Shown: positions 27,303-36,939, counted from the stretch's first letter. The stretch: DNA of 64,000 nucleotides from an uncultured Bacteroidales bacterium (GCA_944323505.1 CALUST010000008.1:1-64000); one strand, 5' to 3'. Made by a program: numbers and translations. The notes: generated by a model not told the origin, from the sequence alone.

Positions 27303-28094
27303 TCACAGCAGACTGCTGCACAATGCCTCGGCCTCCCGGAGTGACTGGAGTTTACCTACATCGACAAGATGCAGATTCCGGGCCTCCACTCCATATATGG
27401 GACAATCGGCGGCCACCTTGAGATAGAAGTCCATTATCGGAAACCGCTCTCCGAGAGGGTCAATACCCAAGGCCTCCGCTTCCCTGTCATACCGGTCCAT
27501 CACATCGAATATCCTGTCAGAGATGTGATGAATCCCTGAAAATGCAAGCCTGCGGCAGGAGTCGGGATCAAGCCCGCGATAAGGTGTCCTCACCTCACCT
27601 GTCGATACATTCTGCCATCCGACAAGTCTCATGTCCCTGTCAAAAAGCAGATAGCGGCTTGTCTTCCTGTCGCTTACAAGCAGGTTGGCGAGCGCGCCCT
27701 GACGACATTCTGAGGCAAACCACGCGAGGTCAAGATCAGAAATGATGTCTACGTTATGCACGAGGAAACTTCCATCTGCCATGCCGTGGCTCCCTTCCTC
27801 TTCAAGCCATTTTCTTGCATGGCGGATACCGCCTCCGGTCTCCCGCAGAAGATCCCTTTCGTCCGAAATGCTGACCTTCATACCGAAATTCCCTTCCTGC
27901 AAAAGATACTGCTCAATCATGTCGGCAAAATGATGGACATTGACCACGATCTCGTCATAGCCGAAAGACTTCAGCCTCATCATCACGTGATACAGGAGCG
28001 GCTTCCCGCACAACGGGACAAGAGCCTTCGGAAGAGAGTCCGTAAGTGGTCTGAGTCTTGTGCCGAGACCTGCAGCGAATATCATTGCTTTCAT
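27303..28094 (-). CDS. MurU-like sugar-1-phosphate nucleotidyltransferase
   Basis: A 263-residue GT-A nucleotidyltransferase: MKAMIFAAGLGTRLRPLTDSLPKALVPLCGKPL is the NTP-binding region and FLVHNVDIISDLDL the metal-binding Asp. It is closest in layout to MurNAc-alpha-1-phosphate uridylyltransferase (MurU) and to mannose-1-phosphate guanylyltransferases. The gene directly upstream in the same operon encodes an AmgK-type sugar kinase, which favours the MurU reading: kinase makes the sugar 1-phosphate, this enzyme makes the UDP-sugar for peptidoglycan recycling. Confidence 0.85.
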   Translation of the reverse strand: MKAMIFAAGLGTRLRPLTDSLPKALVPLCGKPLLYHVMMRLKSFGYDEIVVNVHHFADMIEQYLLQEGNFGMKVSISDERDLLRETGGGIRHARKWLEEEGSHGMADGSFLVHNVDIISDLDLAWFASECRQGALANLLVSDRKTSRYLLFDRDMRLVGWQNVSTGEVRTPYRGLDPDSCRRLAFSGIHHISDRIFDVMDRYDREAEALGIDPLGERFPIMDFYLKVAADCPIYGVEARNLHLVDVGKLQSLREAEALCSSLL

Positions 28095-28116
28095 AATGTA
28101 CCCTTGTTGCCAATGT

Positions 28117-29598
28117 TCAAAGCTCCCTTGTCACGCCCTGCTCCCTGTGCACCACAGTCACACGGACATCAAAGGCTGATGCTATATGCGCGGCTGTCCT
28201 CTCGGCGCAATATACCGAACGGTGCTGTCCTCCGGTACATCCGAAACATATCATCATGTGTGTGAAACCACGCTGCATAAATCTCTCCACATGGGCATCG
28301 GCAAGGTCCCATACATGTCCGAGAAATACAGGTACCTCCTCCTTGTCGGCAAAGAAATCAATCACTTCGGCATCCATGCCATTGTACTGCCGGTAATATT
28401 CGTATTTCCCCGGGTTCGGCAATGCCCTGCAGTCGAAGACATAACCGCCACCGTTCCCTGACGGGTCATCGGGGAGACCTTTCTTGTAGGAGAAACTGCA
28501 CACAAGCACGTGAAGCCTGTGACTTTCATGACCGTCGGAGGATTCAGTACCGGCAGGCGCCTGCTGTCCCTGATACTGCGGCAGCGAAGAGAGATCTCTC
28601 AGCAACGGCACAAGATAGGCATAACCGGCCGGAGGCTCTTCAAGAAGCCTGCGGAGATTGGCCATCGCATACGGTATGCTCTGCAGGAAATGCAGTTTCC
28701 TCTCGAAGTTGCCGCGGAATCCGTACGCCCCGAGCACCTGCAGCGTCCTGAACAGCACGAAAAGCCTGAGCCTCTCCTTGAACAGGCCCCTGTCAATCCG
28801 CGCATATTCTCCTGCGGCATCGAGCCACGCATCAACAAGCCTGTCCTTCAGTCTTTCCGGATAACCCGCCTTCGCCTGCCAGACGAACGAGGCGACATCA
28901 TAATACACCGGACCTTTTCTCCCCCCTTGGAAATCTATGAAATACGGGACGCCGTCCTTGAGCATCACGTTGCGAGCCTGGAAGTCCCTGTACATGAACT
29001 GCCGGAAGTCTTCCGACATGAGGTCGGACGCGAAGAGTCCGAAATCCCTGTCAAGGGCGGACTCATTATATCCTATTCCTGACGGTTTCAGAAGACAGAA
29101 TTTGAAATAATTGAGATCCGACATCACAAGCCTGCGGCCGAAAGCCGGTTCGGGATAGCAGAGGTTGAAATCAAGGCCTTCCGCTCCGGCATACTGGATC
29201 TCAGGCAGAGCAGAGACAGCCTCTGTCAGAAGAGATTCCTCGTCTTCGGAATACTCCCCTGCAGCCCGCCCCGATGACACTGCATCGAACAGGGAGATGT
29301 CTCCGAGGTCCTCCTGTATATATGACATCCCGTCCTGACTGACAGCGAACACTTCCGGGACATTCACACCCTTGCCCCTGAAATGTCTGTCCAAAGCAAC
29401 AAACGCCGCATTCTCATTCCTGTCTGTCCCGGCGCAGCCAATATATGAGCCATGCCCGTCTGTCATACGGAAATACCTCCTGTTGCTGCCTGAAGTGGAG
29501 AGCGGTGTCATGCTTTCCGGCTCATGGCCGTAAAATGACTTGAAAAGGGATGCAAGGGCATCTTCTCCTGTCCTCAAAGTATCTTTATCAAATGTCAT
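28117..29598 (-). CDS. AmgK-like sugar kinase fused to RapZ C-terminal domain
   Basis: A 493-residue two-domain protein. Residues about 15-330 are an aminoglycoside-phosphotransferase-fold kinase resembling AmgK (anomeric MurNAc/GlcNAc kinase): STSGSNRRYFRM ATP loop, catalytic loop FMYRDFQARNVM (Asp205, Asn210; the usual first His is Tyr203) and metal Asp222 in FIDFQGG. Residues about 362-485 match the C-terminal domain of RapZ: CSFSYKKG, FDCRALPNP, IGCTGGQHRSVY-type motif at 452-463, VVHREQ. RapZ's P-loop N-terminal domain is absent. In E. coli the RapZ C-domain senses glucosamine-6-phosphate; here it is joined to a cell-wall sugar kinase. The MurU-like gene follows after 22 bases. Start ATG 29598. 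Confidence 0.87.
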   Translation of the reverse strand: MTFDKDTLRTGEDALASLFKSFYGHEPESMTPLSTSGSNRRYFRMTDGHGSYIGCAGTDRNENAAFVALDRHFRGKGVNVPEVFAVSQDGMSYIQEDLGDISLFDAVSSGRAAGEYSEDEESLLTEAVSALPEIQYAGAEGLDFNLCYPEPAFGRRLVMSDLNYFKFCLLKPSGIGYNESALDRDFGLFASDLMSEDFRQFMYRDFQARNVMLKDGVPYFIDFQGGRKGPVYYDVASFVWQAKAGYPERLKDRLVDAWLDAAGEYARIDRGLFKERLRLFVLFRTLQVLGAYGFRGNFERKLHFLQSIPYAMANLRRLLEEPPAGYAYLVPLLRDLSSLPQYQGQQAPAGTESSDGHESHRLHVLVCSFSYKKGLPDDPSGNGGGYVFDCRALPNPGKYEYYRQYNGMDAEVIDFFADKEEVPVFLGHVWDLADAHVERFMQRGFTHMMICFGCTGGQHRSVYCAERTAAHIASAFDVRVTVVHREQGVTREL

Positions 29599-29644
29599 CT
29601 GTTTCAATTTTTGTCCGGAAGACAAAATTACTAAGAAAAAAGAC

Positions 29645-29652
29645 TACATTTG
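29645..29652 (+). promoter_or_regulatory. -7 box of pncB-pncA
   Basis: TACATTTG, exact TAnnTTTG match, 19 bases before the pncB ATG at 29672. No good -33 at the standard spacing. Confidence 0.5.
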
Positions 29653-29671
29653 TATAAATATATCTCTTATT

Positions 29672-31159
29672 ATGCTTGAAATCGCATATTGTTCCGACAA
29701 GTACCAATATACAATGGGAAAGTCATTCTATGAAAGCGGGATGAAAGACAAGACCGCCATCTTCAATCTTTTCTACAGGAAAGCCCCGGAGAACAACAAC
29801 TGGGCAGTCGTGAGCGGCGTTGAGGAAGTGATTGAAATGATAAGGAATCTGGGCACGATGCCTGAAGAGTTCTATGAGAAGTTCCTGCCTGGTGAGGAAT
29901 ATGCCGGATTCAGGAGGTATCTCTCGTCCATGAGATTCACCGGGAACGTCTACGCGATGAGAGAGGGAGAGATAGCGTTCCCTTCCCAACCTGTGATAAT
30001 AGTAGAGGCCCCGATGATAGAGGCGCAGGTGCTTGAGACACCGATGCTCTGCATTATGAACCACCAGATGGCAGTGGCCACAAAGGCATCCAGAGTGTGC
30101 CGTGCCACCAACAGGCCGGTAAGCGAGTTCGGCTCCAGGCGGGCGCACGGGCCATGGGCGGCGACATACGGGGCCAAAGCAGCCATCATTGCCGGATGCA
30201 GCAACACATCAAACATCCTGACAGGAGTGATGTTCGGCTGCGGGTCCACAGGGACTATGGCCCACAGTTACGTGACATCTTTCGGATGCTCTGTCGAAGG
30301 CGAGTTCCATGCATTCGACACATACATCAAGACCCATATAGGCGAGCCGCTGATTCTTCTGATAGATACATACGACTCCCTCAAATGCGGCATTCTGAAT
30401 GCCATAAGGGCATACAAGGCCAACGGCATCGACAATTCCTACGGGCCGGGGTACGGCATCAGGCTCGACAGCGGCGACCTCGCATACCTGTCATGCGAAT
30501 GCCGGAAGATACTGGACAGGAACGGATTCGACGGATGCCGGATCTTCGCGACCAACTCACTTGACGAGTATCTGATTTCAGACCTCGAACGGCAGGGCGC
30601 CTGCATTGACTCCTACGGTGTCGGGGACGCCATCGCCACCAGCAAGGCCAACCCATGTTTCGGCAATGTCTACAAACTGGTGCAGATTGACGGCCAGCCT
30701 GTGCTCAAACGTTCTGAAGACAAGGCCAAACTGATCAATCCAGGGTTCCAGATTACATACAGGATCACGAAGAACAGCCCGGACAAAGGTGAAATCTTCA
30801 AGGCTGACGTCACCTGCCTGAGAGGAGATGACCTTGCCCTCAAGATAGAGAACGGGGAGACATTCACCGTCTATGACGAGAACGACAGGTACAAGTTCAA
30901 GACCTTCGAGGCAGGGGAATATTCCGCCAAGCCTCTCCAGCACCAGGTCATCCGCAACGGGGAAAGATGCGTGCCGGAGCACACTCTCATGGAGAAGAAG
31001 GCCTACTACGACAACACTCTGAGGCATTTCAGCCCGAGCGAGAAAAGGCTCATCAATCCACATTATTATAAAGTGGACATATCGGACTCCCTTTATGACC
31101 TGAAGATGGAGATCATCAACAGGCTCACAAGGGAAATCAACGGATTCAATCTCAGATAA
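29672..31159 (+). CDS. pncB: Nicotinate phosphoribosyltransferase
   Basis: Makes nicotinate mononucleotide from nicotinate and PRPP in NAD salvage. The 495-residue protein has CSDKYQYTMGKSFYESGMKD and NLFYRKAP at the N-terminus, the active-site SEFGSRRAHGP (catalytic His region), a TSFGCSVEGEFHAFDTY segment, and GIRLDSGDLAYLS for phosphate binding. The ATG at 29672 is used because the -7 box lies just upstream; longer in-frame reading overlaps the promoter and the divergent kinase gene. pncA follows after 2 bases. Confidence 0.95.
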   Translation: MLEIAYCSDKYQYTMGKSFYESGMKDKTAIFNLFYRKAPENNNWAVVSGVEEVIEMIRNLGTMPEEFYEKFLPGEEYAGFRRYLSSMRFTGNVYAMREGEIAFPSQPVIIVEAPMIEAQVLETPMLCIMNHQMAVATKASRVCRATNRPVSEFGSRRAHGPWAATYGAKAAIIAGCSNTSNILTGVMFGCGSTGTMAHSYVTSFGCSVEGEFHAFDTYIKTHIGEPLILLIDTYDSLKCGILNAIRAYKANGIDNSYGPGYGIRLDSGDLAYLSCECRKILDRNGFDGCRIFATNSLDEYLISDLERQGACIDSYGVGDAIATSKANPCFGNVYKLVQIDGQPVLKRSEDKAKLINPGFQITYRITKNSPDKGEIFKADVTCLRGDDLALKIENGETFTVYDENDRYKFKTFEAGEYSAKPLQHQVIRNGERCVPEHTLMEKKAYYDNTLRHFSPSEKRLINPHYYKVDISDSLYDLKMEIINRLTREINGFNLR

Positions 31160-31161
31160 CG

Positions 31162-31752
31162 ATGAAAAATTCTGCACTGGTAGTCGTGGACATGCTGTAC
31201 GACTTCATTGACGGCTCCCTCGCATGTCACAATTCAGAAAATGCTGTAAACGAGGCTGTCAGGTTCATCGACAGGATGACTTCAGGACAGGAGGGGGACG
31301 GAAATGAGGAGATACTTGACACATTCCCTATTCTTTTCGTATGTGACCATCACCCTTCAGATCATTCCTCATTCAGGGAATATGGAGGGACATGGCCTCC
31401 GCACTGCGTGGCAGGGACACATGGAGGGGCAATCCATGAGGCGCTGCAGCCATACGCACAGGAGGAACTCACATTTCTGAAAGGATGTGACAGGGAGAGG
31501 GAGCAATACTCAGGTCTTGATGCAGTCAACGGTGCAGGACAGACTCTCGGGGACATCCTCTGCCTGCTCGATACCACCGATGTGTATGTGTGCGGGATAG
31601 CCACCGAATACTGCGTCCGGTCAACATGTGAGGACCTGATGAAGACAGGGATGAAAGTGCATCTCGTCTCTCCGGCTCTTGCCTACGTCGATGAGTCCGG
31701 ACACCGCAAGGCTCTCAAGGAAATGGCTGCAGAAGGAATCTCCATAGAGTGA
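31162..31752 (+). CDS. pncA: Nicotinamidase
   Basis: Hydrolyses nicotinamide to nicotinate, feeding PncB. The isochorismatase-fold protein of 196 residues shows catalytic Asp in VVDMLYDF, metal-binding CDHHPSDHSSF, WPPHCVAGT, and nucleophile Cys in GIATEYCVRST. The gene starts two bases after the pncB stop, so both are cotranscribed as a salvage pair. Confidence 0.96.
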   Translation: MKNSALVVVDMLYDFIDGSLACHNSENAVNEAVRFIDRMTSGQEGDGNEEILDTFPILFVCDHHPSDHSSFREYGGTWPPHCVAGTHGGAIHEALQPYAQEELTFLKGCDREREQYSGLDAVNGAGQTLGDILCLLDTTDVYVCGIATEYCVRSTCEDLMKTGMKVHLVSPALAYVDESGHRKALKEMAAEGISIE

Positions 31753-31815
31753 CATCCCGGCAGACCCGTGATGGCTGCCTATCAGCCTTGGCAATGCACT
31801 GGCGACACCCCTCAT

Positions 31816-31846
31816 TTTGAATTTTGCCTAATTATCCGTACCTTTG
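31816..31846 (+). promoter_or_regulatory. Promoter of the Porin_10 gene
   Basis: TTTG (31816-31819), 19-base spacer, TACCTTTG (31839-31846): full consensus. The -7 box ends only 9 bases before the ATG at 31856, so the 5' leader would be only a few bases. Confidence 0.75.
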
Positions 31847-31855
31847 CAGGTTCGT

Positions 31856-34633
31856 ATGAGAAACGTGTTATCCAAAATATGGATTCCTGCTCTGCTCATT
31901 GCCGCAGCAGCAGTCCAATCCTACGGGATAGACGCCGGGAGAATGCGAAATTCTGCCGCATGGCCGTATTTCAGTGACAGCACATCTGCAGTCACCGATT
32001 CCACGTACCTTTCCATACCTGACACAGTGATAGCGGAAGACACACTCCCGCATGCCGTTGCCGATTCGGCACAAGAGACCGATTCCCTGACACTTGTCAT
32101 GGCAGACTCACTCATGACTGCAGCGGATTCCGTCACATTCATCCCGGCACGGGACACCATCACCATCCCGGATTCTCTCAAGGACACGGATCCTTTCAGA
32201 TACAGATATTACGTGGAACTGAAGGACTCGCTGACACGGCTCCATACCCGTGACTCGCTCAGAAACATAGGAGACTCCCTGGAACTGCACAAGTTGGACT
32301 CGCTGATCTTCAAGGACTCCTCCGAGACGGCATACAGGGATTCAATTGCATGGTTCAATTCCCTGTCAAGACGTGAGAGGAAGAAATATCTTGCAGAAAT
32401 CAACCTGCCGAAAATGATGGCGCGCGTTGACAGCATCCTGAACGCCAAGGACAGCATACGGGCATACAAAGACAGCGTCATCTCAGCGACTCCGAGAATC
32501 CTCGAGACATACGCCGTACCGGACTCCATGCAGTACAAGAGACTGATAACATGGACACACGACAGGTACTTCAACAATGTCGAACTGCATGAGCAGGACA
32601 CATCGTACAACTACCATTTCAATGACTACCCTTTCTTCAAGACGGACATCAACGCATCCTACCTGGGTGTGATAGGCTCTCCTGTCCAGACGTACAATTT
32701 CTTCAGGAGGGATGATGAGGAAAACGTGGTATTCTACACCCCTTACAGGATGTACAACTATTCCCCTGAGAGCCTGCCGATGTTCAATACCAAGACACCG
32801 TACACGGAACTGGCATATTGGGGTACATTGTTCGCAAATGACGAGAAAGAGGAGACTAACATCAAGGTACTGACGACTCAGAACATACTTCCTGAACTGA
32901 ATATCACCCTCGAATATCACAGATACGGCTCAAACGGGATGCTCCAGAACGAGGCGACCGACAACAGGACGTTCGTGGCCGCAACCAATTATATGGGGAA
33001 AAGGTATCTGATGCACGCCGGATACATATACAACAAGGTGGAAAGGAGCGAAAACGGAGGTATCATCGACAACATGTGGATCAGGGATACGACAGTGGAT
33101 GCAAGGGAGATAGCAGTACACCTGACCAACGCCACCAACAAGATCAAGAAGAATACAGTGTTCCTGGACCAGTCATACAGGATTCCTTTTGACTTCATAT
33201 ATGATATAGGCAAAGGAAAGCGCAAGGCCCGCAAGGCCGAGGAGGCAAGGAGAGACAGCATACTGGCATCCGGGGACAGCACCGCAATCGCGGAAATGTA
33301 CAGGCTCGATGCGGAGAAGGCTGCAAAGGCTGCTGCTGATGCCGGCTCGGATACGGTGGACAACAGGATAACCACCGCATTCATCGGGCACAGTTCAGAA
33401 TATTCCGCATTCACAAAATACTATACGGATGAGATTGGCCTCAACGATGAGGCAGGACGTGGTTTCTACAATGACAGGTTCTACCTGCACCCTACCAACT
33501 CCGCTGACTCGATGCGTGTCATGAAACTGGAGAACAGGATATACCTGAGACTCCAACCATGGGCGGATGACGGCATTGTATCCAAACTCGATGTGGGCAT
33601 AGGGGACAAGCTGCTCAACTACTATGACGTGGTGAATACCAACAGTTACCTCAACAGAGGCAAGAATGTGGTAAGGAACTCCATGTACCTCTACGCCGGA
33701 GCACAGGGACAATACAAGAAGTATCTGAACTGGGATGCCATGGGCAGATATACGTTCCTGGGCTCTGAAATCAACGATTTCGGGGTGAACGCCAACATCT
33801 CAATGAATTTCTACCCGTTCAGGAGGGACAGGAACAGCCCGCTGTCAATCATCGGGAGGTTCGAGACCACCCTTAAGGAGCCGGACTACTATCAGGAGCA
33901 TTTCCACTCCAACCATCACTGGTGGGACAGCGATTTCGGCAAGATTTCGACAACAAGAGTAGAGGCGGGGGTAAGCATCCCGAGATGGAGATTCAATGCC
34001 GGATTCGGATACTCGCTTCTCAGCAACAACATATATTATGATTATCAAGGCATAGCACGACAGAATGTCACTCCTATGAGTGTCATGTCGGCGTATGCAA
34101 GGAAAGACTTCAGGGTCTGGAAGTTCCATTTTGACAATATGGCACTTTTCCAGCTGTCATCAAACGGGTCTGTACTGCCGTTGCCTATGCTGGCACTCAA
34201 TTTGAGATACTATCTGCAGTTTGACGTGGTGAAGAAAGTGATGCAGATGCAGATAGGCGCCAACGCGACCTATACGACCAAATGGTTTGCACCAGGCTAC
34301 AGCCCTGACTCCGGAGTATTCCACAATCAGAATGACGAACTCTACGGCAACAGCCCTTATATAGACGTATTCGTCAATATACAGTGGAAGCGTGCCTGCA
34401 TATTCGTCAAGGCTGTCAACCTCGGAATGGGCTGGCCGGACAATGCGGTCGACTATTTCAGTGCAGACGGCTACATACGGTCGCAGAGAGCCATAAAATT
34501 CGGCATTTTCTGGCCTTTCTACGTCCAGTCAAAGAAAAATTCAAGCGTAGGAGGATCCTCAACGTCGGGAATTGACGGAGCGGGATCCCGAGGGCTCAGT
34601 CCCGGTACGGTGGCAAACACCGGCCTGCGCTAA
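31856..34633 (+). CDS. Putative porin (Porin_10-type outer-membrane beta-barrel)
   Basis: A 925-residue secreted protein. A signal peptide (MRNVLSKIWIPALLIAAAAVQSYG) is followed by about 190 residues rich in regularly spaced Asp-Ser pairs (MADSLM, AADSVT, PDSLKD, KDSLTR, RDSLRN, GDSLE, LDSLIF), then a barrel domain with TYNFFRRDDEEN, many aromatic beta-strands and the end IKFGIFWPFYVQ. This matches the large Bacteroidota family called putative porin. Transport function is inferred from fold only. The ATG at 31856 is used because the promoter ends at 31846. Confidence 0.85.
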   Translation: MRNVLSKIWIPALLIAAAAVQSYGIDAGRMRNSAAWPYFSDSTSAVTDSTYLSIPDTVIAEDTLPHAVADSAQETDSLTLVMADSLMTAADSVTFIPARDTITIPDSLKDTDPFRYRYYVELKDSLTRLHTRDSLRNIGDSLELHKLDSLIFKDSSETAYRDSIAWFNSLSRRERKKYLAEINLPKMMARVDSILNAKDSIRAYKDSVISATPRILETYAVPDSMQYKRLITWTHDRYFNNVELHEQDTSYNYHFNDYPFFKTDINASYLGVIGSPVQTYNFFRRDDEENVVFYTPYRMYNYSPESLPMFNTKTPYTELAYWGTLFANDEKEETNIKVLTTQNILPELNITLEYHRYGSNGMLQNEATDNRTFVAATNYMGKRYLMHAGYIYNKVERSENGGIIDNMWIRDTTVDAREIAVHLTNATNKIKKNTVFLDQSYRIPFDFIYDIGKGKRKARKAEEARRDSILASGDSTAIAEMYRLDAEKAAKAAADAGSDTVDNRITTAFIGHSSEYSAFTKYYTDEIGLNDEAGRGFYNDRFYLHPTNSADSMRVMKLENRIYLRLQPWADDGIVSKLDVGIGDKLLNYYDVVNTNSYLNRGKNVVRNSMYLYAGAQGQYKKYLNWDAMGRYTFLGSEINDFGVNANISMNFYPFRRDRNSPLSIIGRFETTLKEPDYYQEHFHSNHHWWDSDFGKISTTRVEAGVSIPRWRFNAGFGYSLLSNNIYYDYQGIARQNVTPMSVMSAYARKDFRVWKFHFDNMALFQLSSNGSVLPLPMLALNLRYYLQFDVVKKVMQMQIGANATYTTKWFAPGYSPDSGVFHNQNDELYGNSPYIDVFVNIQWKRACIFVKAVNLGMGWPDNAVDYFSADGYIRSQRAIKFGIFWPFYVQSKKNSSVGGSSTSGIDGAGSRGLSPGTVANTGLR

Positions 34634-34644
34634 AAAACAATATT

Positions 34645-35760
34645 ATGGTTAGTTTAAAACAGATTTTTAGCAGTAAGAAAAAGAAAGACACCAGGACCCG
34701 AAATGAAAAAACTTTTACTATTCTCAGGTATCTGACCGCCACTGTCCTGGTATTTGCTGTCGTCACATTCTCACAACGTTCCATCGCTGTGGATGCAATT
34801 GACACGACAGGTGACACATTCGCCGGAGATTCAATAAGATGCGCTATCGCTACCGGCGATGACATGTACTCGAAAGACCTCATGACAGGGTTCAACTATG
34901 AACTGCTGGAGGCATTTGCAGGGACGGACAGATGTTCAATGACAATTGTCCAGGCCCATGAGGGGGAGAACTATGTGGATTCCCTTCTGAACGGAAGCAT
35001 TGACCTGGTCGTACTGCCGTACAGAGATACGGTCATCGCGGGAATCACTGTATCCAAGCCTGTGGAAGGCAACGTTTGGGCTGTCAGGTCAGGAAAATTC
35101 TCCCATATCAAGGAGATAAACCTGTGGCTCGGGCATTATATGAGCCTGCCGGAATACGACTCGCTGAAAGACAGGTTCTTCAGGTCATACAATCCCTACC
35201 CGAAAGCCGAGCATGGTATCAGGACCAGGAGAATCAGCCCATACGACAGTCTGATTCGCAAATATGCGGCGACAATGGGATGGGACTGGAGAATGCTGGC
35301 TGCCGTCATATACCAGGAGTCCCGATTCTCAATCAACTCGATGTCATCAAGAGGTGCGGCCGGACTCATGCAGGTAATGCCGTCCACGGCTTCACACTAT
35401 GAAGTGTCCGACCTGCTTGACCCTGAACAGAACATAATGGCAGGGACAGAACATCTGAAAAGGCTGCAGCGCAGATACAGGAACTCCGACATCAGCCCGG
35501 AAGAGCAGATAAAATTCGTCCTCGGAGCCTATAATGCAGGCGAAGGCAGGATAGATGACTGCAGGTCCTTTGCCGCAGGAATCAATCTTGACAACACAAA
35601 ATGGGACGACATCGTAAAGGCCATCCCTGAAATGAGAAAACCTGAACTTGTACAATCCTCATCACTGCGGTTCGGCTGCTTCAACGGCACTGAGACAATC
35701 AGATACGTTGACAGCGTCCTTGACCACTACAAAGCGTTCTGCGAGATATGTCCGGCATGA
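34645..35760 (+). CDS. MltF-like lytic transglycosylase with shortened solute-binding domain
   Basis: Membrane-bound murein hydrolase candidate, 371 residues. A membrane helix (about 26-45) is followed by a short solute-binding-like segment (about 65-180), then an SLT domain: catalytic Glu in AVIYQESRFSINSMSSRGAAGLMQ, MPSTA, and FVLGAYNAGEGRI. E. coli MltF has about 230 residues of solute-binding domain; here about 115 remain, roughly one lobe. It cleaves the MurNAc-GlcNAc bond if active. It follows the porin gene by 11 bases and abuts the convergent permease gene with no gap. Confidence 0.88.
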   Translation: MVSLKQIFSSKKKKDTRTRNEKTFTILRYLTATVLVFAVVTFSQRSIAVDAIDTTGDTFAGDSIRCAIATGDDMYSKDLMTGFNYELLEAFAGTDRCSMTIVQAHEGENYVDSLLNGSIDLVVLPYRDTVIAGITVSKPVEGNVWAVRSGKFSHIKEINLWLGHYMSLPEYDSLKDRFFRSYNPYPKAEHGIRTRRISPYDSLIRKYAATMGWDWRMLAAVIYQESRFSINSMSSRGAAGLMQVMPSTASHYEVSDLLDPEQNIMAGTEHLKRLQRRYRNSDISPEEQIKFVLGAYNAGEGRIDDCRSFAAGINLDNTKWDDIVKAIPEMRKPELVQSSSLRFGCFNGTETIRYVDSVLDHYKAFCEICPA

Positions 35761-36927
35761 CTATCCGACTCTGACAGTCCTGGCCGGATCAATCCCTGAG
35801 ATGAACATCGAAGGGATGAGAAGAAGGAGCATAATCACAAGATATGCAAGCAGATCAGCCAGCAGAATCGGCAGGATATCAACATGGACAGGCACGAATG
35901 AGACGAAATAATTCTGCGGATCCAGCCGCAGAATCCTTGTCGTGCCCTGGACAAGACAGAAAAGAAGGGCAATGCCATTGCCTATAGCCATTCCTTTCAG
36001 CACCACTGAAGACGATGCTGAAAGGAATATTTTTGCTATCTGCCTGTCTTTCATTCCGAGAGATTTCAACGTGCCGATGACCGGGATATTCTCGAAAAGC
36101 ACTATCAGCAGCCCCGAAATCATATTGAACCCGGCAACGACTGTCATCAGCACCAGCACGAAAAAGACATTGAAATCGATAAGGTTGAGCCAGTCGAACA
36201 GTTGGGGATACCTCGACACGGATGAAGAGGCGACTACTGGAGGCTCGTCCTCCGTTGAATACAGCAGGGATATGTCCCCTGCCTCGTATGCAGCCTCCTC
36301 AAGCCCGGACACAGTCCTGCGTGAGGGCATGAGGCTTATCTCCAGTGCAGATGCGCTGCCGCTGTCCCAGCCGTTCACCCGCTGCATGTCTGACAGGGAG
36401 GCGTATATGACCGGGCTTTCACTTGCATCAAGCACCCCCTGGTACGTGGACACCAGGCGGAACTTGCGGACTTTTACCCTGTCTCCCACAAAATACGCCG
36501 TGACATCATCACCTTGGACTATGCCGAGCTGCCCAGCCATGCTTTCAGGCATGGATATGCCCAGTCCTGCCAATGATGTATCCCTGTCCGTGCCCTTGAA
36601 CAGCACACCGTGGATGTTCTCACCGGCCTTGATGATACCGGCGCGGTAGACGACAGGTTCTATGCCTCTAACATAAGGTATCCCTGCAAGCCTGTCATAA
36701 TATGAAGGTCTGCATGGGACAGGAGAATCCTCCCCTGTCCAGTCCTGACCGACTGACACCAGCTGCACATCGCCTGCAGCATACGAAATGCCGTCGCGTA
36801 TCTCATGCCGGAAACCGGAAGACACTGCAACGGCAATTATCATGACAAGGAAACTGATTGCGATGGAAACCATCGCAATGTTTCCTCTGAATCTTATCCT
36901 TCTGGCTATAAAATGCGATACATCCAT
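35761..36927 (-). CDS. LolC/LolE-like ABC transporter permease
   Basis: A 388-residue inner-membrane protein: N-terminal helix after FIARRIRFRGNIAMVSIAISFLVMIIAVAVSSGFRHEI, a large periplasmic domain, and three C-terminal helices of the FtsX fold (NVFFVLVLMTVVAGFNMISGLLIVLF, ENIPVIGTLKSLGM coupling helix). This matches lipoprotein-releasing system permeases that move lipoproteins from the inner membrane. No LolD-type ATPase is adjacent. The M13 peptidase gene lies upstream by 12 bases. Confidence 0.88.
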   Translation of the reverse strand: MDVSHFIARRIRFRGNIAMVSIAISFLVMIIAVAVSSGFRHEIRDGISYAAGDVQLVSVGQDWTGEDSPVPCRPSYYDRLAGIPYVRGIEPVVYRAGIIKAGENIHGVLFKGTDRDTSLAGLGISMPESMAGQLGIVQGDDVTAYFVGDRVKVRKFRLVSTYQGVLDASESPVIYASLSDMQRVNGWDSGSASALEISLMPSRRTVSGLEEAAYEAGDISLLYSTEDEPPVVASSSVSRYPQLFDWLNLIDFNVFFVLVLMTVVAGFNMISGLLIVLFENIPVIGTLKSLGMKDRQIAKIFLSASSSVVLKGMAIGNGIALLFCLVQGTTRILRLDPQNYFVSFVPVHVDILPILLADLLAYLVIMLLLLIPSMFISGIDPARTVRVG

Positions 36928-36939
36928 CAGGCGGATGGG

